Below, in pieces: positions 26,114 through 35,239 of a DNA stretch of 64,000 nucleotides. The DNA comes from Paracraurococcus lichenis (GTDB lineage Bacteria; Pseudomonadota; Alphaproteobacteria; Acetobacterales; Acetobacteraceae): the NCBI RefSeq assembly GCF_030657435.1, contig NZ_JAUTWS010000029.1, forward strand, positions 1-64,000, in the 5' to 3' direction. Under the pieces are notes generated by a model. It worked only from the letters and a program-made list of their open reading frames with translations. It searched no databases and had not been told where the DNA came from. The position numbers were made by a program, and so were the translations under genes. Position 1 is the stretch's first letter, and every line of letters begins with the position of its first letter.

Positions 26114-26929
26114 GGGGCATCGCTCCCGGCTGCGCCATGATGCGGCGCAGGTTTGGTCTGACGGTGAGGTGAACTCAGGCGATCAGCAGCGACAGCGATC
26201 CGTCGTCCGACACGCGCGGTTCGCCGGCACCGGAATGGCGGCGATCAGGCGGGGTGGCGGGGTGAGGGGCGACATAGGGAAAACGCTAAAACACGAATAA
26301 ATTGAGTTCAACAGATTTTTCCACCTCTAAATTTCGTGTTTATCGGTCCATCGAACACCATTTCGGGTCGCATCGCGGCGCGGCTGAGCCGCTGGCAGGC
26401 ATACTGCTGTGCGTGTCGCCATCCGATCGGCCGGATCGAAGTGACCCACTCATCGGTGCCAATTGCCATCAACCGGGCAAGCGAGCACCCGCGCTGAGCG
26501 CCGACGCGCCCCGGCCGGACCCAGGCCTGCTTGGTCCGCGCGGTCGCCGGTGGATTGGGAGAGCACACAAAGCACCGCGACCGCATGGTCGCTTACGTCT
26601 GGACCGCCGAACAAGCCTGCATCGCCAGAGCGCCAGTATGGCGTGGCGGGATGGAATGGTGGATTAGAATAGGAATTTTTTAATATGGCGATATCCCCTC
26701 CCAGCTTCGAAATGGCCAGAGTCGAGCCGCATCGCTTTTATCGGGAATGACCTCCGGTCGCCGTGGGCAGGATGGGTGATCAGGTCGGGCCACCGCCGCT
26801 TGCCGGTCAGGGCTTATTTACGCCGAAGCGATAGTGCTATATCTTATATATCGATTCTAAACGCATATATCGGCACTCTACGCTGGCCACGACACCGCTC
26901 CGCCACCCGACCCTGCCCACGGACCTGCC
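26114..26929. other. Divergent intergenic region, AT-rich islands
   Basis: An 816-base gap between divergent genes. AT-rich islands lie at 26278-26350, 26655-26700 and 26810-26885; the first carries a 9-bp inverted repeat, and the last, rich in TATAT steps, probably holds the promoter of the gene at 26930. The GC-rich middle (26350-26650) has open frames on both strands but none shows a recognisable domain; it could be old mobile-element debris. Confidence 0.5.
26289..26346. promoter_or_regulatory. Inverted repeat containing shared motif
   Basis: AAACACGAA (26289-26297) and TTCGTGTTT (26333-26341) form a perfect 9-bp inverted repeat 35 bases apart. The right arm continues as TTCGTGTTTATCGG (26333-26346), which matches 12 of 14 bases of ATCGTGATTATCGG in the dyad at 50113-50140. 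It lies about 175 to 235 bases upstream of the binding-protein start at 26113. Spaced half-sites of this kind would suit looping or tandem regulator dimers. Confidence 0.4.
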
Positions 26930-27910
26930 ATGCCCCTGTTCCGCCGCCGTCACCTTGCCCTTCTACCCGCACTGCTGACCCCACCCGGTCTGGCGCGGGC
27001 CGAGGACCGCTTTCCCTCCCGCAGCCTGCGGCTTGTCGTGCCCTGGCCTCCCGGCGGCGGCGTGGATGTGCTGGCCCGTCTCCTGCAACCCGCACTCGGC
27101 GCGCAATTGGGACAGACGGTCGTCATCGAGAACATCGGCGGTGCCGCCGGCCGCATTGGCACCCAGGCTGCGGCGCGCGCCACGGCCGATGGCCACACCT
27201 TGTTGCTGGCCAACGACACCTTCGCCGCCACCGAAGCGCTGGCCGCCCCCGGAGCGCCGGCGCTGCGGCACGCCTTTGCCCCGGTAAGCCTGGCCGCCAC
27301 CGCAGCGCAGGGTGTCTTCACCCATCCGCGTTCGGGCCTGCGCAGCATCCGGGACTTCGCCGAGGCATTGCGCCGCCGTCCCGGCGGGCTGAACATCGGC
27401 ATCCCCGGCATCGGTAGCTCGCAGCACCTGACCAGCGAGCTGCTGCTGCGCGCGGCCGGCAATCTGCGGGCGGAACATGTGCCGTATCGCGGTGGTGGAC
27501 CGCTGCTGCAGGATCTGCTGGCCGGCACCATCGATGCCGCCGTCGTCACCTTCGCTGCCGCCGCGCAGCAGGCCACCAATGGCGACCTGGTGGCCTTGGC
27601 GGTCACCAGCGAGGCCCGCACCCCCGCTTTCCCGGCGGTTCCGACGGCTGCCGAGAGCATCGCACCCGGCTTCGTGCAGCCCACCTGGCTCGGCTTCTTC
27701 GCCCCCCTGGGCACGCCGGCAGCAGCCATCGCCCGGCTGCATGCCGCCACCCTCGCCGCTCTGGCTGATGCCGGTGTGCAGGAACGGCTACGCGCGCTGG
27801 GCTTCGAGCCGGCCGGGCTCGACGGCGAGCAATTCGGCGCATTGTTCGCGCGCACCATAGCGACCTTCAGTGACATCGTCGCCGAACGCGGGATCGTTGC
27901 GGAAAGCTGA
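26930..27910 (+). CDS. Bug-family (TctC-like) substrate-binding protein
   Basis: A 326-residue periplasmic binding protein of the Bug/TctC family. The short signal MPLFRRRHLALLPALL ends near LARAED. Family marks are FPSRSLRLVVPWPPGGGVDV, the ALGAQLGQTVVIENIGGAAG segment, and late VPTAAESIAPGF...TWLGFFAPLGTP. Bug proteins bind carboxylates or related small acids, and many lack a dedicated membrane partner; no TctA or TctB is encoded here. It is followed after 25 bases by a sulfonate-type binding protein and may share its operon. Confidence 0.88.
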   Translation: MPLFRRRHLALLPALLTPPGLARAEDRFPSRSLRLVVPWPPGGGVDVLARLLQPALGAQLGQTVVIENIGGAAGRIGTQAAARATADGHTLLLANDTFAATEALAAPGAPALRHAFAPVSLAATAAQGVFTHPRSGLRSIRDFAEALRRRPGGLNIGIPGIGSSQHLTSELLLRAAGNLRAEHVPYRGGGPLLQDLLAGTIDAAVVTFAAAAQQATNGDLVALAVTSEARTPAFPAVPTAAESIAPGFVQPTWLGFFAPLGTPAAAIARLHAATLAALADAGVQERLRALGFEPAGLDGEQFGALFARTIATFSDIVAERGIVAES

Positions 27911-27935
27911 GAGCACATCCTGAAGGAACAATCCA

Positions 27936-28928
27936 GTGCCTCATTCCCGCCTCCTCCTCCGCCGCCGACTGCTGGCCACCGCCGGCCTCGGGCTGCTGTC
28001 GCGGCCGGTCCTGGCGCAATCGGCCCTCAGGCTGGTGGTCGCCGACCAGAACCAGGTTCTGCAAACCATGCTGCCGCTCGCGGGCGAACAGGCGAAGCTG
28101 CCTTTCGGCGTCACCTATGCCAATTTTCAGGGCGGCCCTGCCATCCTCGAAGCCTTCCGCGCCGGCGCTTTGGACGTCGCGGTCATTGGCAACACGCCGC
28201 CGATCCAGGCGCATGCCGCGGGCGAGCGGCTGCCTGTCATCGCGGCGCGGCTCTCCTCTCGCCCGGACTACCAATTCGCGCTCCGACCGGGGTTGCGGCT
28301 TGCCACGCTGGCGGAATTCCGCGGTAAGCGCATCGCCTATGCCGAAGGCACGGCGCGCCAGCCCTTCGTGCTCGCGGCCCTGAAGAAGGCCGGGCTGAGC
28401 CGGCGCGACGTGCGCCTCGTACCGCTGCGGGTTGCCGATTTCGTCGATGCGCTGCGCAGCAACCAGGTGGATGTCGGTGCGCTGAACGAGCCGCACTATT
28501 CCCGCTACTTGGCCGAGGCCGCTGAGCGCGGTATCAGCACCGTGCCCGAGGCCGAGTTGGATGGCCTGCCGCGCCGCATCGCCTATCTCTATGCCAGCGG
28601 CACGGCGCTGGCGCAGCCGGCGAAATACGCCGCGCTGCGCGACTTCGTCCGCGCCTGGGTGATCGCCAGCCGCTGGATCCAGGCCAACAACCCAGCCTGG
28701 GTGGAGGCCTATTACGTCCGCCAGCAGCGGCTGCGGCGGGAGGATGGCGAGGCCGCCGAACGGTCCGAGGGAAGTTTCCGCTTCCCGCCACTGGGCGAGA
28801 TGGTCCCCATACAGCAGGAGTTAATCGACCTGATCCACGCCGCCGGAGACCTCCCGCGCCGGCTGGACGCAGGGGAGGAGTTCGATCGACGCTTCGACGA
28901 CGTGATTGCCGCTGCGGTGGCAGCATGA
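27936..28928 (+). CDS. Sulfonate-type ABC substrate-binding protein
   Basis: A 330-residue SsuA-like periplasmic protein, with a GTG start at 27936 supported by GAAGGA 10 bases upstream. The signal peptide RRRLLATAGLGLLSRPVLAQ is followed by LRLVVADQNQVLQTMLPLAG. The ligand-lobe segment AFRAGALDVAVIGNTPPIQA is typical of aliphatic sulfonate binders. Its stop overlaps the permease start by 4 bases. The partners are 28925-29767 and 29764-30468, and the LLM gene at 30485 is the likely catabolic enzyme for the imported compound. Confidence 0.88.
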   Translation: MPHSRLLLRRRLLATAGLGLLSRPVLAQSALRLVVADQNQVLQTMLPLAGEQAKLPFGVTYANFQGGPAILEAFRAGALDVAVIGNTPPIQAHAAGERLPVIAARLSSRPDYQFALRPGLRLATLAEFRGKRIAYAEGTARQPFVLAALKKAGLSRRDVRLVPLRVADFVDALRSNQVDVGALNEPHYSRYLAEAAERGISTVPEAELDGLPRRIAYLYASGTALAQPAKYAALRDFVRAWVIASRWIQANNPAWVEAYYVRQQRLRREDGEAAERSEGSFRFPPLGEMVPIQQELIDLIHAAGDLPRRLDAGEEFDRRFDDVIAAAVAA

Positions 28929-29767
28929 GTGAGGCGGTACGGCCGGCGCCGGCGCTGCACCGGGCGGCGGCGGAAGTCGCCGTGTCACGCCGCCCGGCGC
29001 TGGCCCCGGCGCGCCTGCCGCCCGGCGGCATGCTGCTCGGCCCGGTGCTGCTGGTGGCGCTGTGGGAAGCGGCATCGCAATTCGGCTGGCTCTCGCCGCG
29101 ACTGCTGGCGGCCCCCTCCACCGCCGTGGCTACCGGCATCGTGCTGCTGCGCGACGGCGTGCTCGCCGAACATTTCCTCGCCTCCGCCCAACGCGCCTAT
29201 GCCGGACTCGCCATTGGTATCGCGCTTGGGCTGATCCTGGCGCTGCTGGCCGGGCTGACCCGCACCGGCGAGGCGCTGCTGGACGGGCTGGTGCAGATCA
29301 AGCGCGCGGTGCCGACGCTGGCACTGATCCCGCTCGCCATCCTCTGGCTCGGCATCGGCGACGGGATGAAGGTGGCTCTCATCGCCAGTGCCTGCCTCAT
29401 CCCGGTCTATATCAATACCCATGCGGCGCTGCGCGGGATCGACCAGCGCTATGTGGAACTGGCCCGCAGCCTGGAGCTGAACCGCGCCACCTTCCTGCGC
29501 CGGGTCGCCCTGCCGGGCGCGCTGCCGGGCTTCTTCACCGGCCTGCGCCTGGCGGTCACCACCTGCTGGACGGCGCTGGTGGTGCTCGAACAGATCAACA
29601 CTACCGAGGGTATCGGCTACCTGATGAACCGCGCGCGCGACTACGGCCAGACCGAGATCATCGTCGTCGGCCTCGCGGTCTATGCCGTGCTGGGGCTGGC
29701 CTCGGATGCCGCGGTGCGGGCACTGGAACGCCGGGCGCTGCGCTATCGCCGGAGCTTTGGTTCATGA
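28925..29767 (+). CDS. Sulfonate-type ABC permease
   Basis: A 280-residue SsuC-like permease. A basic and proline-rich cytoplasmic tail of about 35 residues precedes the first helix (GPVLLVALWEAASQFGWL). The EAA loop is seen as ELARSLELNRATFLRRVALP, and the last helix lies near EIIVVGLAVYAVLGLASDAA. It has 4-base overlaps with both neighbouring genes. Confidence 0.88.
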   Translation: MSEAVRPAPALHRAAAEVAVSRRPALAPARLPPGGMLLGPVLLVALWEAASQFGWLSPRLLAAPSTAVATGIVLLRDGVLAEHFLASAQRAYAGLAIGIALGLILALLAGLTRTGEALLDGLVQIKRAVPTLALIPLAILWLGIGDGMKVALIASACLIPVYINTHAALRGIDQRYVELARSLELNRATFLRRVALPGALPGFFTGLRLAVTTCWTALVVLEQINTTEGIGYLMNRARDYGQTEIIVVGLAVYAVLGLASDAAVRALERRALRYRRSFGS

Positions 29768-30468
29768 GCGCGCTGCGGTTGCGCGACCTACGCCGCAGCT
29801 TCGGCCAGCGCGAGGTGCTGGGGGGCATCACGCTCGACATTCCCGCCGGGCAATTCGTTGCGCTGATCGGCCGCAGCGGCTCGGGCAAGAGCACGCTGCT
29901 GCGCGCCATCGCCGGGCTGGACGACGGGGTCGCCGGCAGCGGCAGGCTGGAAGCGCCGGCGCGGCGTTCGGTGCTGTTCCAGGACTCCCGGCTGCTGCCC
30001 TGGGAGACGGTGCTGGGCAACGTCACCCTTGGCCTCTCGGGGCCCGGCGCGCGGCAGCGGGGGCTGGCGGCCCTCGCCGATGTCGGCCTCGAAGGCCGCG
30101 CTGGCGCCTGGCCGGGTGCGCTTTCGGGCGGCGAACAGCAGCGCGTGGCGCTGGCCCGTTCCCTGGTGCGGCAGCCGGCGCTGCTGCTGGCCGATGAACC
30201 CTTTGGCGCGCTCGATGCGCTGACCCGGCTGCGCATGCACGCGTTGCTGTTCCGCCTGGTGGAGCGGCACCGCCCCACCGTGCTGCTGGTGACCCATGAC
30301 GTCGAGGAGGCGCTGGTGCTGGCCCAGCGCGTGCTCGTGCTGGACGCCGGCGAAGTGGCGCTGGACCTGCCTGTGCCGCTGTCCCACCCACGCCGCCGCA
30401 GTGACCCGCGCTTCGAGGACCTGCGCCACGCCTTGCTGGGCGCCCTCGGCGTGGCCATCGAAATCTGA
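29764..30468 (+). CDS. Sulfonate-type ABC ATP-binding protein
   Basis: A 234-residue SsuB-like ATPase. Walker A is GRSGSGKST, the signature is LSGGEQQRVALARSLV, Walker B is LLLADEPFGALD, and the switch region is VTHDVEEAL. The frame is open far upstream (to 29062), but the ATG at 29764 overlaps the permease stop and starts the conserved N-terminus. It is a close relative of the ATPase at 6487-7176, suggesting that the two sulfonate-type importers arose by duplication. Confidence 0.88.
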   Translation: MSALRLRDLRRSFGQREVLGGITLDIPAGQFVALIGRSGSGKSTLLRAIAGLDDGVAGSGRLEAPARRSVLFQDSRLLPWETVLGNVTLGLSGPGARQRGLAALADVGLEGRAGAWPGALSGGEQQRVALARSLVRQPALLLADEPFGALDALTRLRMHALLFRLVERHRPTVLLVTHDVEEALVLAQRVLVLDAGEVALDLPVPLSHPRRRSDPRFEDLRHALLGALGVAIEI

Positions 30469-30484
30469 CAGCAGGACCCCGCCC

Positions 30485-31837
30485 ATGACCCGCCAGCTGC
30501 ACCTCAACCTGTTCATCCACGGCAAGGGCCACCACGAGGCCGCCTGGCGCCACCCCAGCGCCAGCCCGCGGGCGCTGACGGACATCGCCTACTACCGCGA
30601 ACTGGCACAGGCCGCCGAGGCCGCGGCCTTCGACAGCATCTTCTTCGCCGACCACGTGACCCTGGGCGAGGAGATCGGCCACGCCGCCAAGGGCGGGCTG
30701 GAACCGATCACCACGCTTGCGGCGCTGGCCGGCGCCACCAGTCGCATCGGGCTGATCGCCACGGCCTCCACCAGCTTCACCGAGCCCTACAACCTGGCGC
30801 GGCAATTCGCCTCGCTCGACCATATCAGCGGCGGCCGCATCGGCTGGAACGTCGTCACCACCTGGGTGGGCGCCGCCGCCGGCAATTACGGCCAGGATGC
30901 GCTCGCCCCGCATGCCGAACGCTATGCCCGCGCCGAGGATTTCCTCGATGCCGTGACCAAGCTCTGGGACAGCTGGGACGATGCCGCGGTGCTGGAGGAC
31001 CGCGCCGCCGGCCGCTATGCCGACCCGGCGCTGATCCGCCGCATCGACCATCAGGGACCGTACTACCGCGTCACTGGGCCGCTGAATGTGCCGCGCGGGC
31101 CGCAGGGGCGGCCGGTGCTGGTGCAGGCGGGGTCCTCGGCCACCGGCAAGCGCTTCGCCGCCCGCCATGCCGAGGCGGTGTTCACCGCGCATCTGGAACA
31201 GGCAACGGCGCGCGACTTCGCCGCCGAGCTGAAGGGCCTGGCCGCCAGCTTCGGCCGCGACCCGGCCGGGCTGCTGGTCCTGCCCGGCATCAGCCCGGTT
31301 ATCGGCTCCACCGAGGCCGAGGCGCAGCGGCTGTGGCGCGAGCTGAACGACCTCACCGACGCCGGCGTCGGCCTGTCGCGCCTCTCGGCGCGGTTCGGCG
31401 GGCATGACTTCTCCCACCTGCCGCTGGACCGGCCGCTAACGCCCGAAGATTTCCCTGACCCGGCCAAGGTGCAGGCGGCACAAAGCCGTGCCCAGGTGAT
31501 CGTCGGCCTGGTGGCGCGGGAGCGCCCGACCCTCCTGCAGCTGCTGCATGGCCTGGCGGGCGCGCGCGGCCACTTCACCCTGGCCGGCACGCCGGAGCAG
31601 GTGGCCGCGGTGATCGAGGACTGGTTTCGCGCCGGGGCAGCGGATGGCTTCAACCTGATGCCGCCGATCTTGCCCCAGCAGTTCAGCGTCTTCGTCGAGC
31701 AGGTGGTGCCGCTGTTGCGCCGTCGCGGCCTGTTCCGCACGGAGTACGGCGGCCGAACCCTGCGCGGGCATTACGGCCTCGCGCGGCCGGCCAACCACAT
31801 CTTCGCCGCCCCCGCGCCGGTGCGCGCATTGGCCTGA
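30485..31837 (+). CDS. LLM-class flavin monooxygenase, NtaA/SnaA/DszA type
   Basis: A 450-residue luciferase-like monooxygenase closely related to the paralogues at 4088 and 57431. Landmarks: RQLHLNLFIHGKGHHEAAWR, FADHVTLGEEIGH, TEPYNLARQFASLDHISGG, GRIGWNVVTTWVG, VLVQAGSSATGKRFAARHAE, and GTPEQVAAVIEDWFRAGAAD near the C-terminus. The start at 30485 is 16 bases after the ATPase stop. It sits directly behind a complete sulfonate-type importer, so it probably oxidises the imported C-S (or C-N) compound with reduced flavin. No reductase gene is adjacent. Confidence 0.88.
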   Translation: MTRQLHLNLFIHGKGHHEAAWRHPSASPRALTDIAYYRELAQAAEAAAFDSIFFADHVTLGEEIGHAAKGGLEPITTLAALAGATSRIGLIATASTSFTEPYNLARQFASLDHISGGRIGWNVVTTWVGAAAGNYGQDALAPHAERYARAEDFLDAVTKLWDSWDDAAVLEDRAAGRYADPALIRRIDHQGPYYRVTGPLNVPRGPQGRPVLVQAGSSATGKRFAARHAEAVFTAHLEQATARDFAAELKGLAASFGRDPAGLLVLPGISPVIGSTEAEAQRLWRELNDLTDAGVGLSRLSARFGGHDFSHLPLDRPLTPEDFPDPAKVQAAQSRAQVIVGLVARERPTLLQLLHGLAGARGHFTLAGTPEQVAAVIEDWFRAGAADGFNLMPPILPQQFSVFVEQVVPLLRRRGLFRTEYGGRTLRGHYGLARPANHIFAAPAPVRALA

Positions 31838-31887
31838 GGCGCTGCCCGCCGCGCCGCCCATTTCCGCCCGCCCGAAAGGTAAGGCCC

Positions 31888-33519
31888 ATGCCCGCCACGC
31901 CCACACGCCGCCGCCTGCTCCAGGCCGGCGCCCTGCTGTTGCCTGCCGCCGAGGCTGGCGCCCAAGGCAGCCAGCCGGCCCGCGGCGGCACGCTGATCTA
32001 CCTGGAGCAGCAGAGCTACACCACGCTCTACCCGCCCGCCGGCGGCTTCTACCCGAATGGCGGCGTGCTGAACCAGATCACCGACAAGCTCACCTGGCAG
32101 AACCCGGCAACACTCGAGATCGAGCCCTGGATCGCCGAGAGCTGGGAGGTGAACGCCGACGCCACCCAGTACCTCTTCCGGCTGCGCCCCGGCGTCACCT
32201 TCTCCGACGGCTCGAAGCTCGATGCCGCCGCGGTGGCGCGCAATTTCGATACCTTCGGCCTGGGCAACCGCGAGTTGCGCCATCCGGTTTCCGAAGTGAT
32301 TACCAGCTACCTGCGGTCCGAGGTGATCGATCCGCTGACGGTGCGCTTCGACTTCGCCAGGCCTTCGCCCGGCTTCCTGCAGGGCACCTCGGTCATCGGC
32401 TCCGGCCTGGTATCTTTGAAGACCCTGGCGCTGCCTTTCGACCAGCTGGGTGACGCGACGAAGATCATCGGCTCCGGCCCCTTCGTGGTGCAGCGGCAGG
32501 TACTGGGACGGGAACTCGCGCTGGCCGCCCGCACCGACTACGCCTGGGGCCCGAAGCGCCACCCGCACCAGGGCAGGGCGCTGCTGGATGGCCTTCGCAT
32601 CATCGTCACCGGCGAGGATGGCGTACGCATCGGCGCGCTGCTGGCCGGCCAGGCGCATGTCATCCGCCAAGTGCAGGCCTATGACGAGGCGAAGGTGCAG
32701 GAGCGCGGCTTTCAGCTCTTCGCGCCGCCGACGCGCGGGGTGAACAACAGCATCGTCTTCCGCCCGGACAATCCGTTGGTGGCCGATATCCGCGTCCGCC
32801 GGGCATTGCTGCATGCCACCAACCGCGACGAGATCATCGCCACGCTGTATTCCGTCAATTACCCGCCGGCGACCTCGGTCATCGCAGGCACCGCCGAGGG
32901 CCATGTCAACCTGGCCGACAAGCTGGCCTACGACCCGGCGCTGGCGGACCGGCTGCTGACCGAGGCCGGCTGGCTGCGCAACGCGCAGGGCCTGCGGGAG
33001 AAGGAAGGCCAAGCCCTCGTGCTCAGTGCCTATGAATCCCCGCCGCAGCCGCGCAACAAGGACATGCTGCAACTGGTGGCGCAGCAATGGGGCCGGCTCG
33101 GCGTGCGGCTGAACGTGCTGGCGGGTGACCTTGGCAGCCGGGTGGCGGACAGCCTGGACCCGGCGAAGACGCCGGTGGCCCCCGGCATGGTCGGTCGGGC
33201 CGACCCGGACGTGATCCGCAGCAACTACCACCCGCTGACCCGCAACGTGCTGCTGCAGAAGGGCGGCGTCAGCCAGCATGTGAAAGGCTTCGAGGACGCG
33301 CGGCTGAACGCGCAACTCGACGCCATCGCCGCCGAGCCCGACCGGGCGAAGCGCCTCGCCCTGGTGGGCGAGGCGCAGCGCTACCTCATCGACCAGGCCT
33401 ATGTCATCCCGGTCTTCGAGGAGCCGCAGGTCTTCGCCGCGGCGCCACGGGTGCAGGGCTTCGGCTTCGAGGCGGTGGGCCGGCCGAGCTTCTACGGCAC
33501 CTGGATCGCCGCGCGATGA
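31888..33519 (+). CDS. ABC substrate-binding protein, KPN_01854-like
   Basis: A 543-residue SBP family 5 protein with the signal PTRRRLLQAGALLLPAAEAG. After RGGTLIYLEQQSYTTLYPPA it reads GGFYPNGGVLNQITDKLTWQ, which is unlike ordinary DppA and fits the family named after Klebsiella KPN_01854 (as I remember TIGR04028). The neighbours support this: permeases, a fused double ATPase, a KPN_01858-type LLM and two carboxymuconolactone-decarboxylase-domain proteins follow in the expected order. GAAAGGTAAG upstream serves as ribosome-binding site. The transported compound is unknown for the whole family. Confidence 0.82.
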   Translation: MPATPTRRRLLQAGALLLPAAEAGAQGSQPARGGTLIYLEQQSYTTLYPPAGGFYPNGGVLNQITDKLTWQNPATLEIEPWIAESWEVNADATQYLFRLRPGVTFSDGSKLDAAAVARNFDTFGLGNRELRHPVSEVITSYLRSEVIDPLTVRFDFARPSPGFLQGTSVIGSGLVSLKTLALPFDQLGDATKIIGSGPFVVQRQVLGRELALAARTDYAWGPKRHPHQGRALLDGLRIIVTGEDGVRIGALLAGQAHVIRQVQAYDEAKVQERGFQLFAPPTRGVNNSIVFRPDNPLVADIRVRRALLHATNRDEIIATLYSVNYPPATSVIAGTAEGHVNLADKLAYDPALADRLLTEAGWLRNAQGLREKEGQALVLSAYESPPQPRNKDMLQLVAQQWGRLGVRLNVLAGDLGSRVADSLDPAKTPVAPGMVGRADPDVIRSNYHPLTRNVLLQKGGVSQHVKGFEDARLNAQLDAIAAEPDRAKRLALVGEAQRYLIDQAYVIPVFEEPQVFAAAPRVQGFGFEAVGRPSFYGTWIAAR

Positions 33520-34439
33520 GGCGTAGGCTGGGCCAGGCGCTGCTGGTGCTGCTCGGCGCCTTCACCCTGGCCTTCGTGCTGCTGCAGGTCTTGCCGGGCG
33601 ATGCGGTGATGATCCGCTTCCTCGGCACCGATATGGGGCTGACGCCAGACCAGATCGCCGAGCTGCGCATCGTCTATGGCGCCGATGCGCCGCTATGGCA
33701 GCAATACCTGCATTCGCTGGGCAATTTCCTCCAGGGCAGGCTCGGCACCTCCATCCGCGCCGGCGTGCCGGTGACACGGCTGCTGGCGGAGAACCTGCCC
33801 AGCACGCTGCTCCTCGCGACGTTGGCGCTGGCCGTCGCCGGGGTGCTGGCGCTGCTGCTGGCGGTGCTGGCCCAGGCCGCGCCCTTCGGCTGGCTGCGCG
33901 GCCTGGCGCGCTCGACCCCGCCCGGCTTCGCCGCGCTGCCGGTGTTCTGGCTCGGCATCATGTTGATCGAGATTTTCTCGTTCCAGCTTGGCCTGGTCTC
34001 CGTCATCGCGCCGGGGCCGTGGGAGGAGCTGGTCTTGCCGGTGGCGACGCTCGCCATACCGATCTCGGCGCCACTGGCCCAGATCCTGATCCGCCAGGCC
34101 GACCGAATCCTGGCCGAGCCCTTCGTCTCTGTGGCCCGCGCCAAGGGCGCGCGCCAGGGCTGGGTGCTGCGCCACCACGTGCTGCGCAACGCCGCGCCGC
34201 CGGTGCTGGCCATGGCCGGGCTGCTGTTCGGGGAACTGCTGGGCGGCGCGGTGGTGACCGAGGCGGTGTTCGGCCTCGGTGGCCTTGGTGGGCTGACGCA
34301 GCAGGCGGTGGCCAACCAGGATGTGGCGGTGCTGCAGGCGATCGTGGTGCTCTCGGCCGCTGTCTTCGTCGCCCTCGGGCTGCTGGTGGATCTGGCGCAG
34401 CCGTTGCTGGATCCGCGGCAACGCCGCGGGTTGGCGTGA
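33516..34439 (+). CDS. Dipeptide-type ABC permease (DppB-like)
   Basis: A 307-residue permease with the DppB-type N-terminal helix (LGAFTLAFVLLQVLPGDAVM), an EAA loop near VARAKGARQGWVLRHHVLRN, and the end AQPLLDPRQRRG. It overlaps the KPN_01854-like binding protein by 4 bases and the next permease by one base (TGATG). Confidence 0.88.
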   Translation: MRRRLGQALLVLLGAFTLAFVLLQVLPGDAVMIRFLGTDMGLTPDQIAELRIVYGADAPLWQQYLHSLGNFLQGRLGTSIRAGVPVTRLLAENLPSTLLLATLALAVAGVLALLLAVLAQAAPFGWLRGLARSTPPGFAALPVFWLGIMLIEIFSFQLGLVSVIAPGPWEELVLPVATLAIPISAPLAQILIRQADRILAEPFVSVARAKGARQGWVLRHHVLRNAAPPVLAMAGLLFGELLGGAVVTEAVFGLGGLGGLTQQAVANQDVAVLQAIVVLSAAVFVALGLLVDLAQPLLDPRQRRGLA

Positions 34440-35239
34440 TGGGCGCGCGGCTGCCGCCGCTGGGCCTCGCTGCGGCCTGGGCGGTACTGGCGCCGGTGCT
34501 GGCCTGGGCATTGCTGCCGGGCCTCTTCGCCGCGCAGAACCCGCTGGAGGGATTGCCCGGCCAGCAGCTGCGGCCGCCAGATGCGGCGCATTGGTTTGGC
34601 ACCGATGGGCTGGGGCGGGACCAACTCGCGCGGGTGGTGTACGGCGCGCGGGAATCCCTGCTGGGCGCCAGCCTCGCCGTGCTGGTGGGCTTCTCGGCCG
34701 GCACCGCGCTCGGGGTGCTGGCTGGTGCAGCGGGCGGGCTGCCGGAAGCGGTGGTGATGCGGCTGGTGGATACGCTGCTGGCCATTCCGTCGCTGCTGCT
34801 CTCCTTGTCGGTCATCGTGCTGCTGGGTTTCGGATCGGTGAATGCGGCAGTCGCCGTGGGCATCGTCTCGGTAGCGCATTTCGCCCGCCTGGCCCGGGCC
34901 GAGGTGCTGCGGGTGCGCCATGCCGACTATGTGGAGGCCGCCTTCGGCAGCGGCGGACGGTTCCTCGCGGTGCTGTGGCGGCATGTTCTGCCGAATGCCC
35001 TCACCTCGGTGCTGGCGCTGGCGGCGCTGCAATTCGGCTCGGCCATCCTGGCGCTGGCGACGCTTGGCTTCCTCGGCTACGGCGCACCGCCACCGACCCC
35101 GGAATGGGGGCTGCTGATCGCCGAAGGGCGCGACTTCCTCGGCCGCGCCTGGTGGCTGACCGCCGCGCCGGGGGTGGTGGTGATCCTGGTCGTGCTGGCG
35201 GCGGAGCGGGTGAGCCGCAGCATCGGGGCCAGGCTATGA
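34439..35239 (+). CDS. Dipeptide-type ABC permease (DppC-like)
   Basis: A 266-residue permease. The DppC-type motif HWFGTDGLGRDQLARVVYGA lies near 44-63, and the EAA loop is VEAAFGSGGRFLAVLWRHVL, with LATLGFLGYGAPPPTPEWGL after it. The frame is open from 33695, but the ATG at 34439 overlaps the previous stop by one base and begins the first membrane segment. Confidence 0.86.
   Translation: MGARLPPLGLAAAWAVLAPVLAWALLPGLFAAQNPLEGLPGQQLRPPDAAHWFGTDGLGRDQLARVVYGARESLLGASLAVLVGFSAGTALGVLAGAAGGLPEAVVMRLVDTLLAIPSLLLSLSVIVLLGFGSVNAAVAVGIVSVAHFARLARAEVLRVRHADYVEAAFGSGGRFLAVLWRHVLPNALTSVLALAALQFGSAILALATLGFLGYGAPPPTPEWGLLIAEGRDFLGRAWWLTAAPGVVVILVVLAAERVSRSIGARL

Noticed and set aside
26302-26667. 121-codon plus-strand frame between divergent operons
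   Set aside because: No domain, no ribosome-binding site, and the other frames of the same stretch are equally open; possibly old mobile-element debris.
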